Source: Bacillaceae bacterium (GTDB taxonomy: Bacteria; Bacillota; Bacilli; Bacillales_A; Planococcaceae). Taken from it: a stretch of DNA of 6,088 nucleotides. The stretch's first letter is position 1; the number at the start of each line of letters is the position of its first letter. Under the pieces are notes generated by a model. It was given only the letters and a program-made list of their open reading frames with translations. It did not search any database and was not told the DNA's origin. Location of the stretch: contig JASLGI010000021.1 in assembly GCA_030149685.1 (NCBI GenBank), positions 1 through 6,088 of the forward strand, written 5' to 3'. This document shows positions 1 to 5,294 of the stretch, in pieces. A program made the translations under genes and the position numbers.

Positions 1-1
1 T

Positions 2-658
2 TGATAGAATACGCTGTTCTTTCGCTAATTTTTCTTCCATCTTACGAAACCATTTAGGGTTACTAAATACTTCACCGTTTGAAAGAATCGCAAAGTCTTT
101 CAGACCAACATCTACACCTACGGAAGAATTGGTTTTTGGTAATTTTTCTACTTGGGTTTCCGCAAGTATAGATACGAAGTATTTGCCACTAGGGTTACGT
201 CTGATTGTAGCATTTAAAATACGTCCGTCTACTTCACGACTTTTAGCGAACTTTACTAAGCCTAGTTTAGGTAATTTAAGTTTATTACCTACAACAGCGA
301 TGTTCCCGTTCGTCTGTTTCGTAGTATAAGATTGTACTCTATTCTTCTTAGATTTAAACCGTGGTGCTTTATTTTGTTTCTTAAAAAACCTACTATATGC
401 GTCAGCAAGATTTTTAAGGGAAGATTGTAAAGCAATACTATCCACTTCTTTTAACCATTCTAGTTCTTTCTTTAATTGTGTTAATTGAGAAGAACAAGTT
501 GTATACGTCAAACCTTTGCCTGTTTCTTCGTATGCCTCTTTCCATTTAGCTAAAAAGTGATTAAATACAAAACGAGAACAACCTATCGTTTTAGCAATTA
601 ATACTTCTTGTTTTTTATTTGGATATATACGAAATTTATAGGCTTTATGAATTAGCAT
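2..658 (-). CDS. tnpB: IS605-family TnpB (OrfB), N-terminal 219 residues, partial
   Basis: I translated the minus strand from ATG at 658-656 and it stays open for 219 codons to the window edge. It starts MLIHKAYKFRIYPNKKQ, the typical OrfB N-terminal helix-turn-helix opening, followed by TIGCSRFVFNHFLAKW (about residues 24-39). A beta-rich segment with NPSGKYFVSILAE precedes the first RuvC motif VGVDVGLKDFAILSNGE (about 180-196), whose Asp183 is the expected first catalytic acid. The remaining RuvC acids and the zinc-finger cysteines would be off the left edge. Characterised TnpB proteins are RNA-guided nucleases that help retain their transposon; whether this copy is active cannot be judged from half a gene. 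The visible part has no frameshift or stop. The start is supported by a near-perfect ribosome binding site (GAGGAGGTGAT, 674-664). Confidence 0.93.
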   Translation of the reverse strand, partial: MLIHKAYKFRIYPNKKQEVLIAKTIGCSRFVFNHFLAKWKEAYEETGKGLTYTTCSSQLTQLKKELEWLKEVDSIALQSSLKNLADAYSRFFKKQNKAPRFKSKKNRVQSYTTKQTNGNIAVVGNKLKLPKLGLVKFAKSREVDGRILNATIRRNPSGKYFVSILAETQVEKLPKTNSSVGVDVGLKDFAILSNGEVFSNPKWFRKMEEKLAKEQRILS

Positions 659-663
659 CGATT

Positions 664-674
664 ATCACCTCCTC
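664..674 (-). promoter_or_regulatory. Ribosome binding site of tnpB
   Basis: The minus strand reads GAGGAGGTGAT five bases ahead of the ATG at 658. It is almost fully complementary to the 3' end of 16S rRNA, which fixes the tnpB start and suggests efficient translation whenever the gene is transcribed. Confidence 0.85.
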
Positions 675-681
675 TTTATAT

Positions 682-709
682 TTACTAAAATTATATGTAA
701 ATTTAGTAA
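682..709. repeat. 8-bp inverted repeat around the tnpB -10 box
   Basis: TTACTAAA at 682-689 is the exact reverse complement of TTTAGTAA at 702-709, with a 12-base spacer that contains the whole TATAAT box of tnpB. It is an operator-like arrangement. A regulator binding here would block RNA polymerase. A role as transposon end structure is the alternative. Confidence 0.5.
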
Positions 710-718
710 GTATATCAA
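690..718 (-). promoter_or_regulatory. Sigma-A-type promoter of tnpB
   Basis: On the minus strand TTGATA (718-713) and TATAAT (695-690) are separated by exactly 17 bases. The -10 is consensus and the -35 matches in five of six positions. Transcription would start near 683, giving a leader of about 25 bases that includes the ribosome binding site. Both hexamers are overlapped by inverted repeats, which suggests repression. The sequence shows the promoter; the regulation is inferred. Confidence 0.75.
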
Positions 719-727
719 CAATATACT
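709..727. repeat. 7-bp inverted repeat over the tnpB -35 box
   Basis: AGTATAT at 709-715 and ATATACT at 721-727 are exact reverse complements with a 5-base spacer, and they cover the TTGATA box. Together with the neighbouring repeat, the tetramer AGTA or its complement TACT occurs in all four arms. Such short repeated subsites would suit a ribbon-helix-helix dimer array, but no binder is demonstrated. Confidence 0.5.
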
Positions 728-745
728 AGGAAGGTGGTGAGGTGA

Positions 746-880
746 TTGGAGCGAGTACCTAAACTAATTAATTTTCCTGTTAATTGAGTAGTACGAATCG
801 AGGAATATAGGGAACAACATCAGATCCAAACTTTTTCAGGAACTGTTTACGAATTGATACGGAAAGGGCTAGAAAAGTAA
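746..880 (+). pseudogene. Ribbon-helix-helix-like small protein, interrupted by in-frame TGA
   Basis: A plus-strand frame opens at TTG (746) five bases after AAGGTGGTGA, a one-mismatch ribosome binding site at 731-740. It reads LERVPKLINFPVN, meets TGA at 785-787, and continues in the same frame for 30 codons (VVRIEEYREQHQIQTFSGTV then YELIRKGLEK) to TAA at 878-880. Read through, the product would be 44 residues with the layout of an RHH/CopG-type DNA-binding protein: an N-terminal strand (KLINFPV), a charged helix (VVRIEEYREQHQ), a turn, and a second helix (SGTVYELIRKGLEK). The continuity on both sides of the stop argues for a recently inactivated gene rather than chance. It is divergent from tnpB, so it may once have controlled it. 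Assignment to RHH is by pattern only. A sequencing error at the TGA is the main alternative. Confidence 0.55.
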
Positions 881-919
881 GGTGGCTGTTCAAAAGTAGA
901 TTCAAACACAAGGCAATCA

Positions 920-962
920 GGGCGTAAAACCCCTAGCCTAAAGAGATAGGGGTTTTACGCCC
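920..962. repeat. Perfect 16-bp palindrome, candidate left-end hairpin of the IS element
   Basis: The arm at 920-935 (GGGCGTAAAACCCCTA) is the exact reverse complement of 947-962, with an 11-base loop. Neither side carries a run of T after the stem, so it is not a convincing intrinsic terminator. Its position upstream of tnpB, at the edge of the transposon-like region, suits an IS200/IS605 subterminal hairpin, which the Y1 transposase recognises as single-stranded DNA. A full-length perfect stem is longer than the imperfect hairpins usual for this family, so the assignment stays tentative. Confidence 0.6.
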
Positions 963-977
963 GATTCTTATAAAGAT

Positions 978-1024
978 AACCCCTAGTACTACTCGTTTTA
1001 CATCAACGGGTAGTACTAGGGGTT
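978..1024 (-). terminator. Hairpin downstream of the deacetylase gene, probable terminator
   Basis: The arms 978-995 and 1007-1024 form an 18-bp stem with a single G-T wobble and an 11-base loop. It starts eight bases after the stop codon of the minus-strand SLH-deacetylase gene, where an intrinsic terminator is expected. On the minus strand the stem is followed only by ATCTTTATAAG, a poor T-tract. That may mean the transposon inserted into the end of the terminator. The arms share AACCCCTAG with the 920-962 palindrome. Confidence 0.55.
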
Positions 1025-1031
1025 GTTGTCG

Positions 1032-2930
1032 TTAATACGTATTGTTTAATTTTCGTTCAAAGTCTTTGATCGTATGTTCTGGAGCAATTCCTTGACGGTT
1101 TAATTTCATCGGATGGTCTTTTAATAAGACTGTTCCCGGTTGTGTCGTGAAGCCGTAGTTCATGCCCGCAGCACGCGCTGCTTGAATCACTTTTGTATCG
1201 TATTGACCGAATGGGTAAGCGAGTGTATCTACGCGCTTTGTATTTCCGTCATATGCTTTTGCGAGTTGACGTTTTCCAGCTTCTAAGTCATCGATAATTT
1301 CTTCTTTTGAACGAGTCATCATTTTTCCGATACCTGGGCGCCCGATTTCAAATGTATGGAAATAGTGGCTATGGTGTTGGTAATCGAAAAGGTCTTTCGT
1401 TTCTTTCATTTCTTTAATACCGACATTTTGTAATGTGTTCGGATTCCAAGGCTCTGCTTGTTGGCGAACTTTTCCTGTAATAATGAAGGAAACAGCCGGC
1501 ATATTGTGCTTTTTCAAGATTGGGTACGCATAACGTGTCGTTGATAAAATGCCGTCGTCAAATGTGAGTAAGACGACACGTTTCGGTAAATCTTGACTAC
1601 CGTAACGCCATTTTTTGAACGTATCGAGTGAAATCGGTGTCCAGTTATTATGGACTAAGTAATTGATTTGTTCTTCGAATTGTTTCACGTCAATGACCAT
1701 ACGGTTGTTTTTCTGATCCGTTAAGTGACGATTTTTCACCATATGGTGGTACATGAGTACAGGTACACCAGAATCAGCAACTGTATGTGTTCGTGGAACA
1801 TATGCTGCGCGGTCACCGATTTGGATTTTATCAAATTGAGCATCCGAACTTAAAATGATGAGACGAATATCTTTTTCAACATGTCCGATCAATTCTTTCT
1901 TTTGTTTATCCGCATACATCGGTGCCCGTTTTGTCGTTAGTCGTGTTTGCTTCGTTTTTGTAAATGGTACTTTTTTTATCGGTTCGATTTGTTCAGCGGT
2001 ATGTTTTGGAATACCGATTGTTGTCTGACCGAAAGCGACAAAGTAATGAGTCTCCCCAATTTTTGTTACTGGGAATACTTGACCTTTTTTCAAATGAACC
2101 GCTGTGAAATGTTTATTTTCCACCCATTGGAAAGCAGGAGTATCAGCTATTAAACGGATCGCTTCTTGCATTCCTTCTGTCGGTTCTGATGGAAGTGTCG
2201 GTGTTTCTTCTTCCTCTTCTTCTCGGTCGTTATCCCCTTCTTCTTCTGGAGGAGTAGTCGGTTCTTCTTCGTCTCCATTATCTTCATTCTCTTCTGGCTC
2301 TTCAGGTGTTGAAGGTTCAGTAGGAGTTTGTCCGACTGGATAATCGCGTAATGCGTAAAGCATACGAGCGAAGTCTCCTCGTTTCATCGAGTTCATCCAG
2401 CCGAATTTTGTGTTAGAAACGCCGTTTGTTGCTTTCGAGTCGATGAGACCTGCTACTGCATGTTTCATCGTGCTCGGTACATCTGTAAACGGGACAGTTT
2501 TCGGATCACCTGATAAATTGTACGCTCCTTCACGGGAAAGAAGCATTGCGAGCTGACCACGTGTCATATTGTTTGCATAACCGAAGTAGCCTTCGCTCAC
2601 TCCGTTCATAATCCCTGCTTCGTGTAACGTATTTGTCGCTACTTTCACGTCGCGACGGTGAGACGGAATATCTTTAAAACCTGCATCAGGTGCATTCGGG
2701 TTCCATAAGCCGAGTGTTTTGGCGATATAAATACTCGCGTCTCCTCGGTTGATTGGGTGATGAATCCCGAATGTTTGTTTTGAAAATCCGTGAATTCCAA
2801 CAGAGTTCATATATTGAACTGCATCTTCATAGGCAGGAGAGACATCGTTATATTTAGCATAAGTCGTCGTCGGTACGAGTAATGTAAAGACGACGAGGAG
2901 TGCGACTGTCCATGAAATCAAACGTTTCAT
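1032..2930 (-). CDS. SLH-domain cell-surface polysaccharide deacetylase (NodB/CE4 family)
   Basis: The 632-residue product begins with a signal peptide (MKRLISWTVALLVVFTLLVP, cleavage probably near A25). Three S-layer homology repeats follow at about 26-75, 84-139 and 147-197, with NRGD, TRGQ and KRGD in place of the common TRAE. Residues 198-250 are a Pro/Glu-rich linker. Residues 265-380 look like two SH3-like beta segments, a weak call. The NodB domain starts at VPVLMYHHM (389-397). TFDDG at 456-460 supplies Asp458 and Asp459, HSHYFH at 520-525 gives His520 and His525 in an H-x4-H spacing like PgaB/IcaB, and AYPFG is at 571-575. The family removes N-acetyl groups with a metal ion. The substrate here, peptidoglycan or secondary polymer, is not determined. 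SLH repeats usually bind pyruvylated wall polymer, which suggests surface attachment. AAAGGGG at 2937-2943 is the ribosome binding site. Confidence 0.92.
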   Translation of the reverse strand: MKRLISWTVALLVVFTLLVPTTTYAKYNDVSPAYEDAVQYMNSVGIHGFSKQTFGIHHPINRGDASIYIAKTLGLWNPNAPDAGFKDIPSHRRDVKVATNTLHEAGIMNGVSEGYFGYANNMTRGQLAMLLSREGAYNLSGDPKTVPFTDVPSTMKHAVAGLIDSKATNGVSNTKFGWMNSMKRGDFARMLYALRDYPVGQTPTEPSTPEEPEENEDNGDEEEPTTPPEEEGDNDREEEEEETPTLPSEPTEGMQEAIRLIADTPAFQWVENKHFTAVHLKKGQVFPVTKIGETHYFVAFGQTTIGIPKHTAEQIEPIKKVPFTKTKQTRLTTKRAPMYADKQKKELIGHVEKDIRLIILSSDAQFDKIQIGDRAAYVPRTHTVADSGVPVLMYHHMVKNRHLTDQKNNRMVIDVKQFEEQINYLVHNNWTPISLDTFKKWRYGSQDLPKRVVLLTFDDGILSTTRYAYPILKKHNMPAVSFIITGKVRQQAEPWNPNTLQNVGIKEMKETKDLFDYQHHSHYFHTFEIGRPGIGKMMTRSKEEIIDDLEAGKRQLAKAYDGNTKRVDTLAYPFGQYDTKVIQAARAAGMNYGFTTQPGTVLLKDHPMKLNRQGIAPEHTIKDFERKLNNTY

Positions 2931-2956
2931 AAAAGTCCCCTTTCTGTCATGATGTT

Positions 2957-2986
2957 AAAAAAGATGCCCAAAAGGACACCTTTTTA
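2957..2986 (-). terminator. Intrinsic terminator between the small membrane protein and deacetylase genes
   Basis: On the minus strand GGTGTCC and GGGCATC pair through seven positions with two G-T wobbles around a TTTT loop. An A-tract before and a T-tract after extend the stem, giving the classic hairpin plus six T. It starts about eight bases past the stop of the 60-residue gene and ends about 27 bases before the deacetylase start. It should end most transcripts from the upstream promoter. With flanking A and T tracts it could also work in the opposite direction. Confidence 0.8.
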
Positions 2987-2993
2987 ACGTTTA

Positions 2994-3176
2994 TTAATAA
3001 CTTGCATTACGCCAGCGGTAAATGCCGTGGTCGATCCACGCTGCAGCTGCAATCGTAATTAATGTAATGCCGAGTTTTCCGAAGAACGGAATCTCTGCAG
3101 GGATTGTATTACCGATAAGCGCCACAACTGTGACGAGTCCAAGAATCCATAAAACTAATGACCATTTGCCTTTCAT
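2994..3176 (-). CDS. Small two-helix membrane protein, function unknown
   Basis: I do not recognise this 60-residue protein. It starts MKGKWSLVLWILGLVTVVAL, with a lysine-bearing N-terminus and a hydrophobic helix at about 6-21. A short loop (NTIPAEIPFFGK) follows, then a second helix at about 35-48 (LGITLITIAAAAWI), and a polar, basic tail (DHGIYRWRNASY). The layout predicts both ends in the cytoplasm under the positive-inside rule. It has its own promoter (3253-3282) and a good ribosome binding site, GAGGTGA at 3187-3181, four bases before the ATG. The stop TAA is followed directly by a second TAA. The gene has the same orientation as the surface deacetylase but is separated from it by a terminator, so a shared job is only a guess. 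Confidence 0.75.
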   Translation of the reverse strand: MKGKWSLVLWILGLVTVVALIGNTIPAEIPFFGKLGITLITIAAAAWIDHGIYRWRNASY

Positions 3177-3252
3177 CTTATCACCTCATTCTACATAGTA
3201 GCATAATTGTTTCATTGAGCATGAGAACCGAGCGAATTTACGCTTCCTACCT

Positions 3253-3282
3253 ATTATAGTTCGTATCGGTTTAACAATTCAA
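3253..3282 (-). promoter_or_regulatory. Promoter of the small membrane protein gene
   Basis: The minus strand carries TTGAAT (3282-3277) and a consensus TATAAT (3258-3253) with an 18-base spacer. Transcription would begin near 3246, giving a leader of about 70 bases. The leader holds only small dyads, such as CTAC-ATA-GTAG at 3191-3201 just upstream of the ribosome binding site. It is back to back with the riboswitch promoter, whose -35 begins about 28 bases away. Confidence 0.65.
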
Positions 3283-3309
3283 TACTTAATCACTTTTTCA
3301 GGAAAAGAG

Positions 3310-3338
3310 TTGACTCACTTTTTCTTAAATGATACGAT
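3310..3338 (+). promoter_or_regulatory. Promoter of the metNIQ operon
   Basis: TTGACT (3310-3315) and TACGAT (3333-3338) are spaced 17 bases apart. The -35 matches the consensus in five of six positions and the -10 in four of six. Transcription should start around 3345, just ahead of the riboswitch aptamer. This placement is what a leader-controlled operon requires and supports the call despite the mediocre -10. Confidence 0.65.
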
Positions 3339-3353
3339 TATCGTTATATTACA

Positions 3354-3458
3354 CTCTTATGAAGAGCGGCGGAGGGATGTGCCCGATGAAGCCCAGCAAC
3401 CACTACGAAAGTAGAAAGGTGCTACGTCACACAAAGACATGTCTTTGGCAGATGAGAG
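3354..3458 (+). promoter_or_regulatory. SAM-I (S-box) riboswitch aptamer
   Basis: The sequence shows the S-box core GGCGGAGGGA, GCCCGATGAAGCCC, GCAACC and AAGGTGCTA in the right order. P1 pairs CTCTTAT (3354-3360) with ATGAGAG (3452-3458). P3 is CTAC-GAAA-GTAG at 3403-3414, and P4 is CAAAGAC/GTCTTTG at 3432-3447. S-adenosylmethionine binding stabilises P1. Part of the 3' P1 strand (AGAGGGA, 3455-3461) can instead pair with TCCTTCT (3481-3487), the left arm of the terminator, with one G-U. This gives the standard OFF switch: high SAM holds P1 closed and frees the terminator. The aptamer lies directly ahead of metNIQ, a usual target of this riboswitch in Bacillales. Confidence 0.96.
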
Positions 3459-3480
3459 GGAGAATGAATTGATTGATTTG

Positions 3481-3518
3481 TCCTTCTACTTCATAAGTAG
3501 GAAGGATTTTTTTGTTTT
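3481..3518 (+). terminator. Riboswitch-controlled intrinsic terminator
   Basis: TCCTTCTACTT pairs with AAGTAGGAAGGA across a CAT loop, with one bulged G. Seven T then follow, and four more after one G. It is the expression platform of the SAM-I riboswitch: it forms when SAM is bound and is displaced by the antiterminator otherwise. It ends about 35 bases before the preferred metN start. Confidence 0.93.
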
Positions 3519-3552
3519 GTAGGAAATGATGAGAAGAAAGAGGCGATTCGTC

Positions 3553-4569
3553 GTGATTGAATTAAAAGATATAAGTAAAGTATATCCGACAAAAAATGGG
3601 CCTCTCATGGCGGTACGTGATGTGAACTTATCGATCGACCGCGGGGAGATTTTTGGCATTATCGGTTACAGTGGTGCAGGAAAAAGTACGCTCATTCGGA
3701 TGTTGAATGGTTTAGAGCGCCCGACAGAAGGTGTTGTAACTGTCGGTGGGATGGATGTTTCCCATATGTCGGAAAAAGAGTTGCGCCAAGCGCGTCAAAA
3801 AGTAAGTATGATTTTCCAACATTTCAATTTACTTTGGTCGCGTACAGTGTTTGATAATATCGCCTTTCCGTTAGAAATCGCAGGCGTTCCAAAAGCGCAG
3901 CGGAAAGCGCGTGTGTTGGAACTGATCGAGCTCGTCGGATTAAAAGGTCGAGAAAGTGCGTATCCGTCAGAGTTATCGGGTGGACAGAAGCAGCGTGTCG
4001 GGATTGCGCGCGCTTTAGCGAATGAGCCGGATGTATTGCTCGGAGACGAAGCGACGAGTGCGCTCGACCCTGAGACGACAGATGCGATTTTAGATTTGCT
4101 CGTCGATATTAATCAACGTCTCGGAATAACGATTGTACTCATTACTCATGAGATGCACGTCATTCAGAAAATTTGTCATCGCGTAGCGGTCATGGAAGCA
4201 GGAGAAGTCGTTGAAACAGGTCCGGTACTCGACGTATTCCGTCAGCCGGAAGCACCGATTACGAAACGCTTCGTCTCGCAATTAGCAGGGACAGATGATA
4301 TCGATGCAACGTATGAGACGATCCGGGCGAATTACCCGACAGGAAAACTCGTCAAACTCGTCTTCGTCGGTGAACGAACGGAACAAGCAGTCGTTTCAGA
4401 AATGGCAAAACGCTTTGACGTATCCGCAAGTGTCGTACATGGGACGATTAGTCAGACGACAGGTGGTCCGTACGGGACTTTAGTGATTCATATTGATGGA
4501 ACGGAAATGGAAGAAGCGCTCCGTTATGTCGAAGGGCTCGATATTGAAACGGAGGTGATGAACGGATGA
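3553..4569 (+). CDS. metN: Methionine ABC transporter ATP-binding protein MetN
   Basis: This is the ATPase of the MetNIQ importer, acting at the inner face of the membrane. Counted from GTG at 3553 the product has 338 residues. Walker A GYSGAGKST is at 38-46, the Q-loop Gln at 89, the signature LSGGQ at 141-145, Walker B VLLGDEATSALD at 161-172 (Asp165, Glu166), and the switch His at 199. Residues about 265-335 form the C-terminal NIL-type domain, which in known MetN proteins binds methionine and inhibits transport. I prefer GTG 3553 because MIELKDISKVY is the family opening, the length fits the usual 340, and AAAGAGG lies nine bases upstream. An ATG at 3526 would add a basic stretch MMRRKRRFV with only AGG two bases ahead. 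The stop overlaps the next gene's start. Confidence 0.96.
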   Translation: MIELKDISKVYPTKNGPLMAVRDVNLSIDRGEIFGIIGYSGAGKSTLIRMLNGLERPTEGVVTVGGMDVSHMSEKELRQARQKVSMIFQHFNLLWSRTVFDNIAFPLEIAGVPKAQRKARVLELIELVGLKGRESAYPSELSGGQKQRVGIARALANEPDVLLGDEATSALDPETTDAILDLLVDINQRLGITIVLITHEMHVIQKICHRVAVMEAGEVVETGPVLDVFRQPEAPITKRFVSQLAGTDDIDATYETIRANYPTGKLVKLVFVGERTEQAVVSEMAKRFDVSASVVHGTISQTTGGPYGTLVIHIDGTEMEEALRYVEGLDIETEVMNG

Positions 4570-5234
4570 TGGAAAAATATTTACCGAATGTTGATTGGTC
4601 CGTCATGTGGGAAGCAACGTATGAGACGATGTATATGACAGCTGTCGCAACGATCGCAACATTTGTTTTCGGATTAATTCTCGGGTTGCTTTTGTTTTTA
4701 ACGAGTCCGCACAATGCGTGGTCGAATAAAATGGTTCACTTTTTAACCGGTTCACTCGTGAACATTTTCCGTTCGATTCCGTTCATTATTTTAATTATTT
4801 TACTCATTCCGTTTACTCGTTTCTTATTCGATTCAATCCGCGGGGCAAACGCAGCATTACCGGCCTTAATTATTGGCTCAGCTCCTTTCTATGCCCGTCT
4901 CGTCGTGATCGCATTTCGTGAAATCGACGGCGGTGTCATTGAAGCAGCGCGCAGTATGGGGGCATCGACGTGGACGATTATTCGAAAAGTACTCATTCCT
5001 GAGTCGCTTCCGGCCCTCATTTCAGGGATTACAGTAACGGCTGTTATGCTCGTTGGATATACAGCGATGGCCGGTATTATCGGCGCAGGAGGACTCGGAC
5101 ATTTAGCGTTCCTCGATGGATTCCAACGAAATCGAATGGACGTCGTTTGGGTCGCAACGATTATTATCGTCTTGTTTGTTTTCCTTATCCAATGGGTAGG
5201 AGATTACTTCACAGCGAAAGTTGATAAAAGATAA
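4566..5234 (+). CDS. metI: Methionine ABC transporter permease MetI (MetP)
   Basis: This 222-residue integral membrane protein forms the channel of the importer. Hydrophobic segments lie at about 22-46, 59-86, 97-116, 150-176 and 192-210, giving the five helices usual for this family. The cytoplasmic EAA loop is clear (EAARSMGAS at 126-134, then IPESLP) and would dock on MetN. The conserved AGIIGAGGLG is at 169-178. GGAGGTGATG at 4551-4560, inside the end of metN, is the ribosome binding site. ATG at 4566 overlaps the metN TGA by four bases, pointing to coupled translation. A second ATG at 4569 is an equally possible start one codon later. B. subtilis calls this gene metP. Confidence 0.95.
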   Translation: MMEKYLPNVDWSVMWEATYETMYMTAVATIATFVFGLILGLLLFLTSPHNAWSNKMVHFLTGSLVNIFRSIPFIILIILLIPFTRFLFDSIRGANAALPALIIGSAPFYARLVVIAFREIDGGVIEAARSMGASTWTIIRKVLIPESLPALISGITVTAVMLVGYTAMAGIIGAGGLGHLAFLDGFQRNRMDVVWVATIIIVLFVFLIQWVGDYFTAKVDKR

Positions 5235-5256
5235 TAACGCCTTAAGCGTTTATTAT
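5231..5256 (+). other. Small hairpin between metI and metQ
   Basis: ATAATAACGC at 5231-5240 pairs with GCGTTTATTAT at 5246-5256 through ten base pairs with one bulged T and a CTTAA loop. The stem includes the metI stop codon. No T-tract follows, so it should not terminate. In several ABC operons a hairpin here protects or processes the mRNA so that the binding protein is made in excess. That role is inferred. The A+T-rich stem makes it only moderately stable. Confidence 0.4.
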
Positions 5257-5294
5257 AAAAGTTATTTATAAAATATGATGAAGGAGTGGAGAAT

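Larger units (their letters stand above)
1..965 (-). mobile_element. IS200/IS605-family element, 5' part (truncated by window edge)
   Basis: The call rests on a clear TnpB-type gene at the left edge, preceded in its own orientation by a promoter, a divergent small frame and a strong palindrome at 920-962. In this family the ends are subterminal hairpins rather than terminal inverted repeats, so the palindrome is a reasonable candidate for the left end. The outer tip would then fall in the short stretch between the two hairpins, about 963-977; that boundary is an inference. No tnpA (Y1 transposase) is visible, so this may be a tnpB-only element or tnpA may lie outside. The right end and any guide RNA lie beyond the left window edge. 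Base composition is visibly richer in A and T than in the met operon. Confidence 0.55.

Noticed and set aside
129..329. Plus-strand 66-codon open frame
   Set aside because: It lies fully opposite the tnpB coding sequence, has no ribosome binding site, and its composition looks like an antisense shadow.
889..906. Direct repeat TTCAAA at 889-894 and 901-906
   Set aside because: Six bases in an A+T-rich region is within chance and no function attaches to it.
920..1024. Short CRISPR-like or REP array
   Set aside because: There are only two palindromes with different loops and outer arms, and no regular spacer. They are better explained as a transposon end and a terminator.
2104..2343. Plus-strand open frame rich in serine and glycine
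   Set aside because: It is the complement of the Glu/Pro-rich linker codons of the SLH-deacetylase gene, so the low-complexity serine run is a by-product.
3526..3552. Basic N-terminal extension MMRRKRRFV on MetN
   Set aside because: The upstream ATG has no usable ribosome binding site, and this stretch contains the site for the GTG start at 3553. It is more likely untranslated leader.
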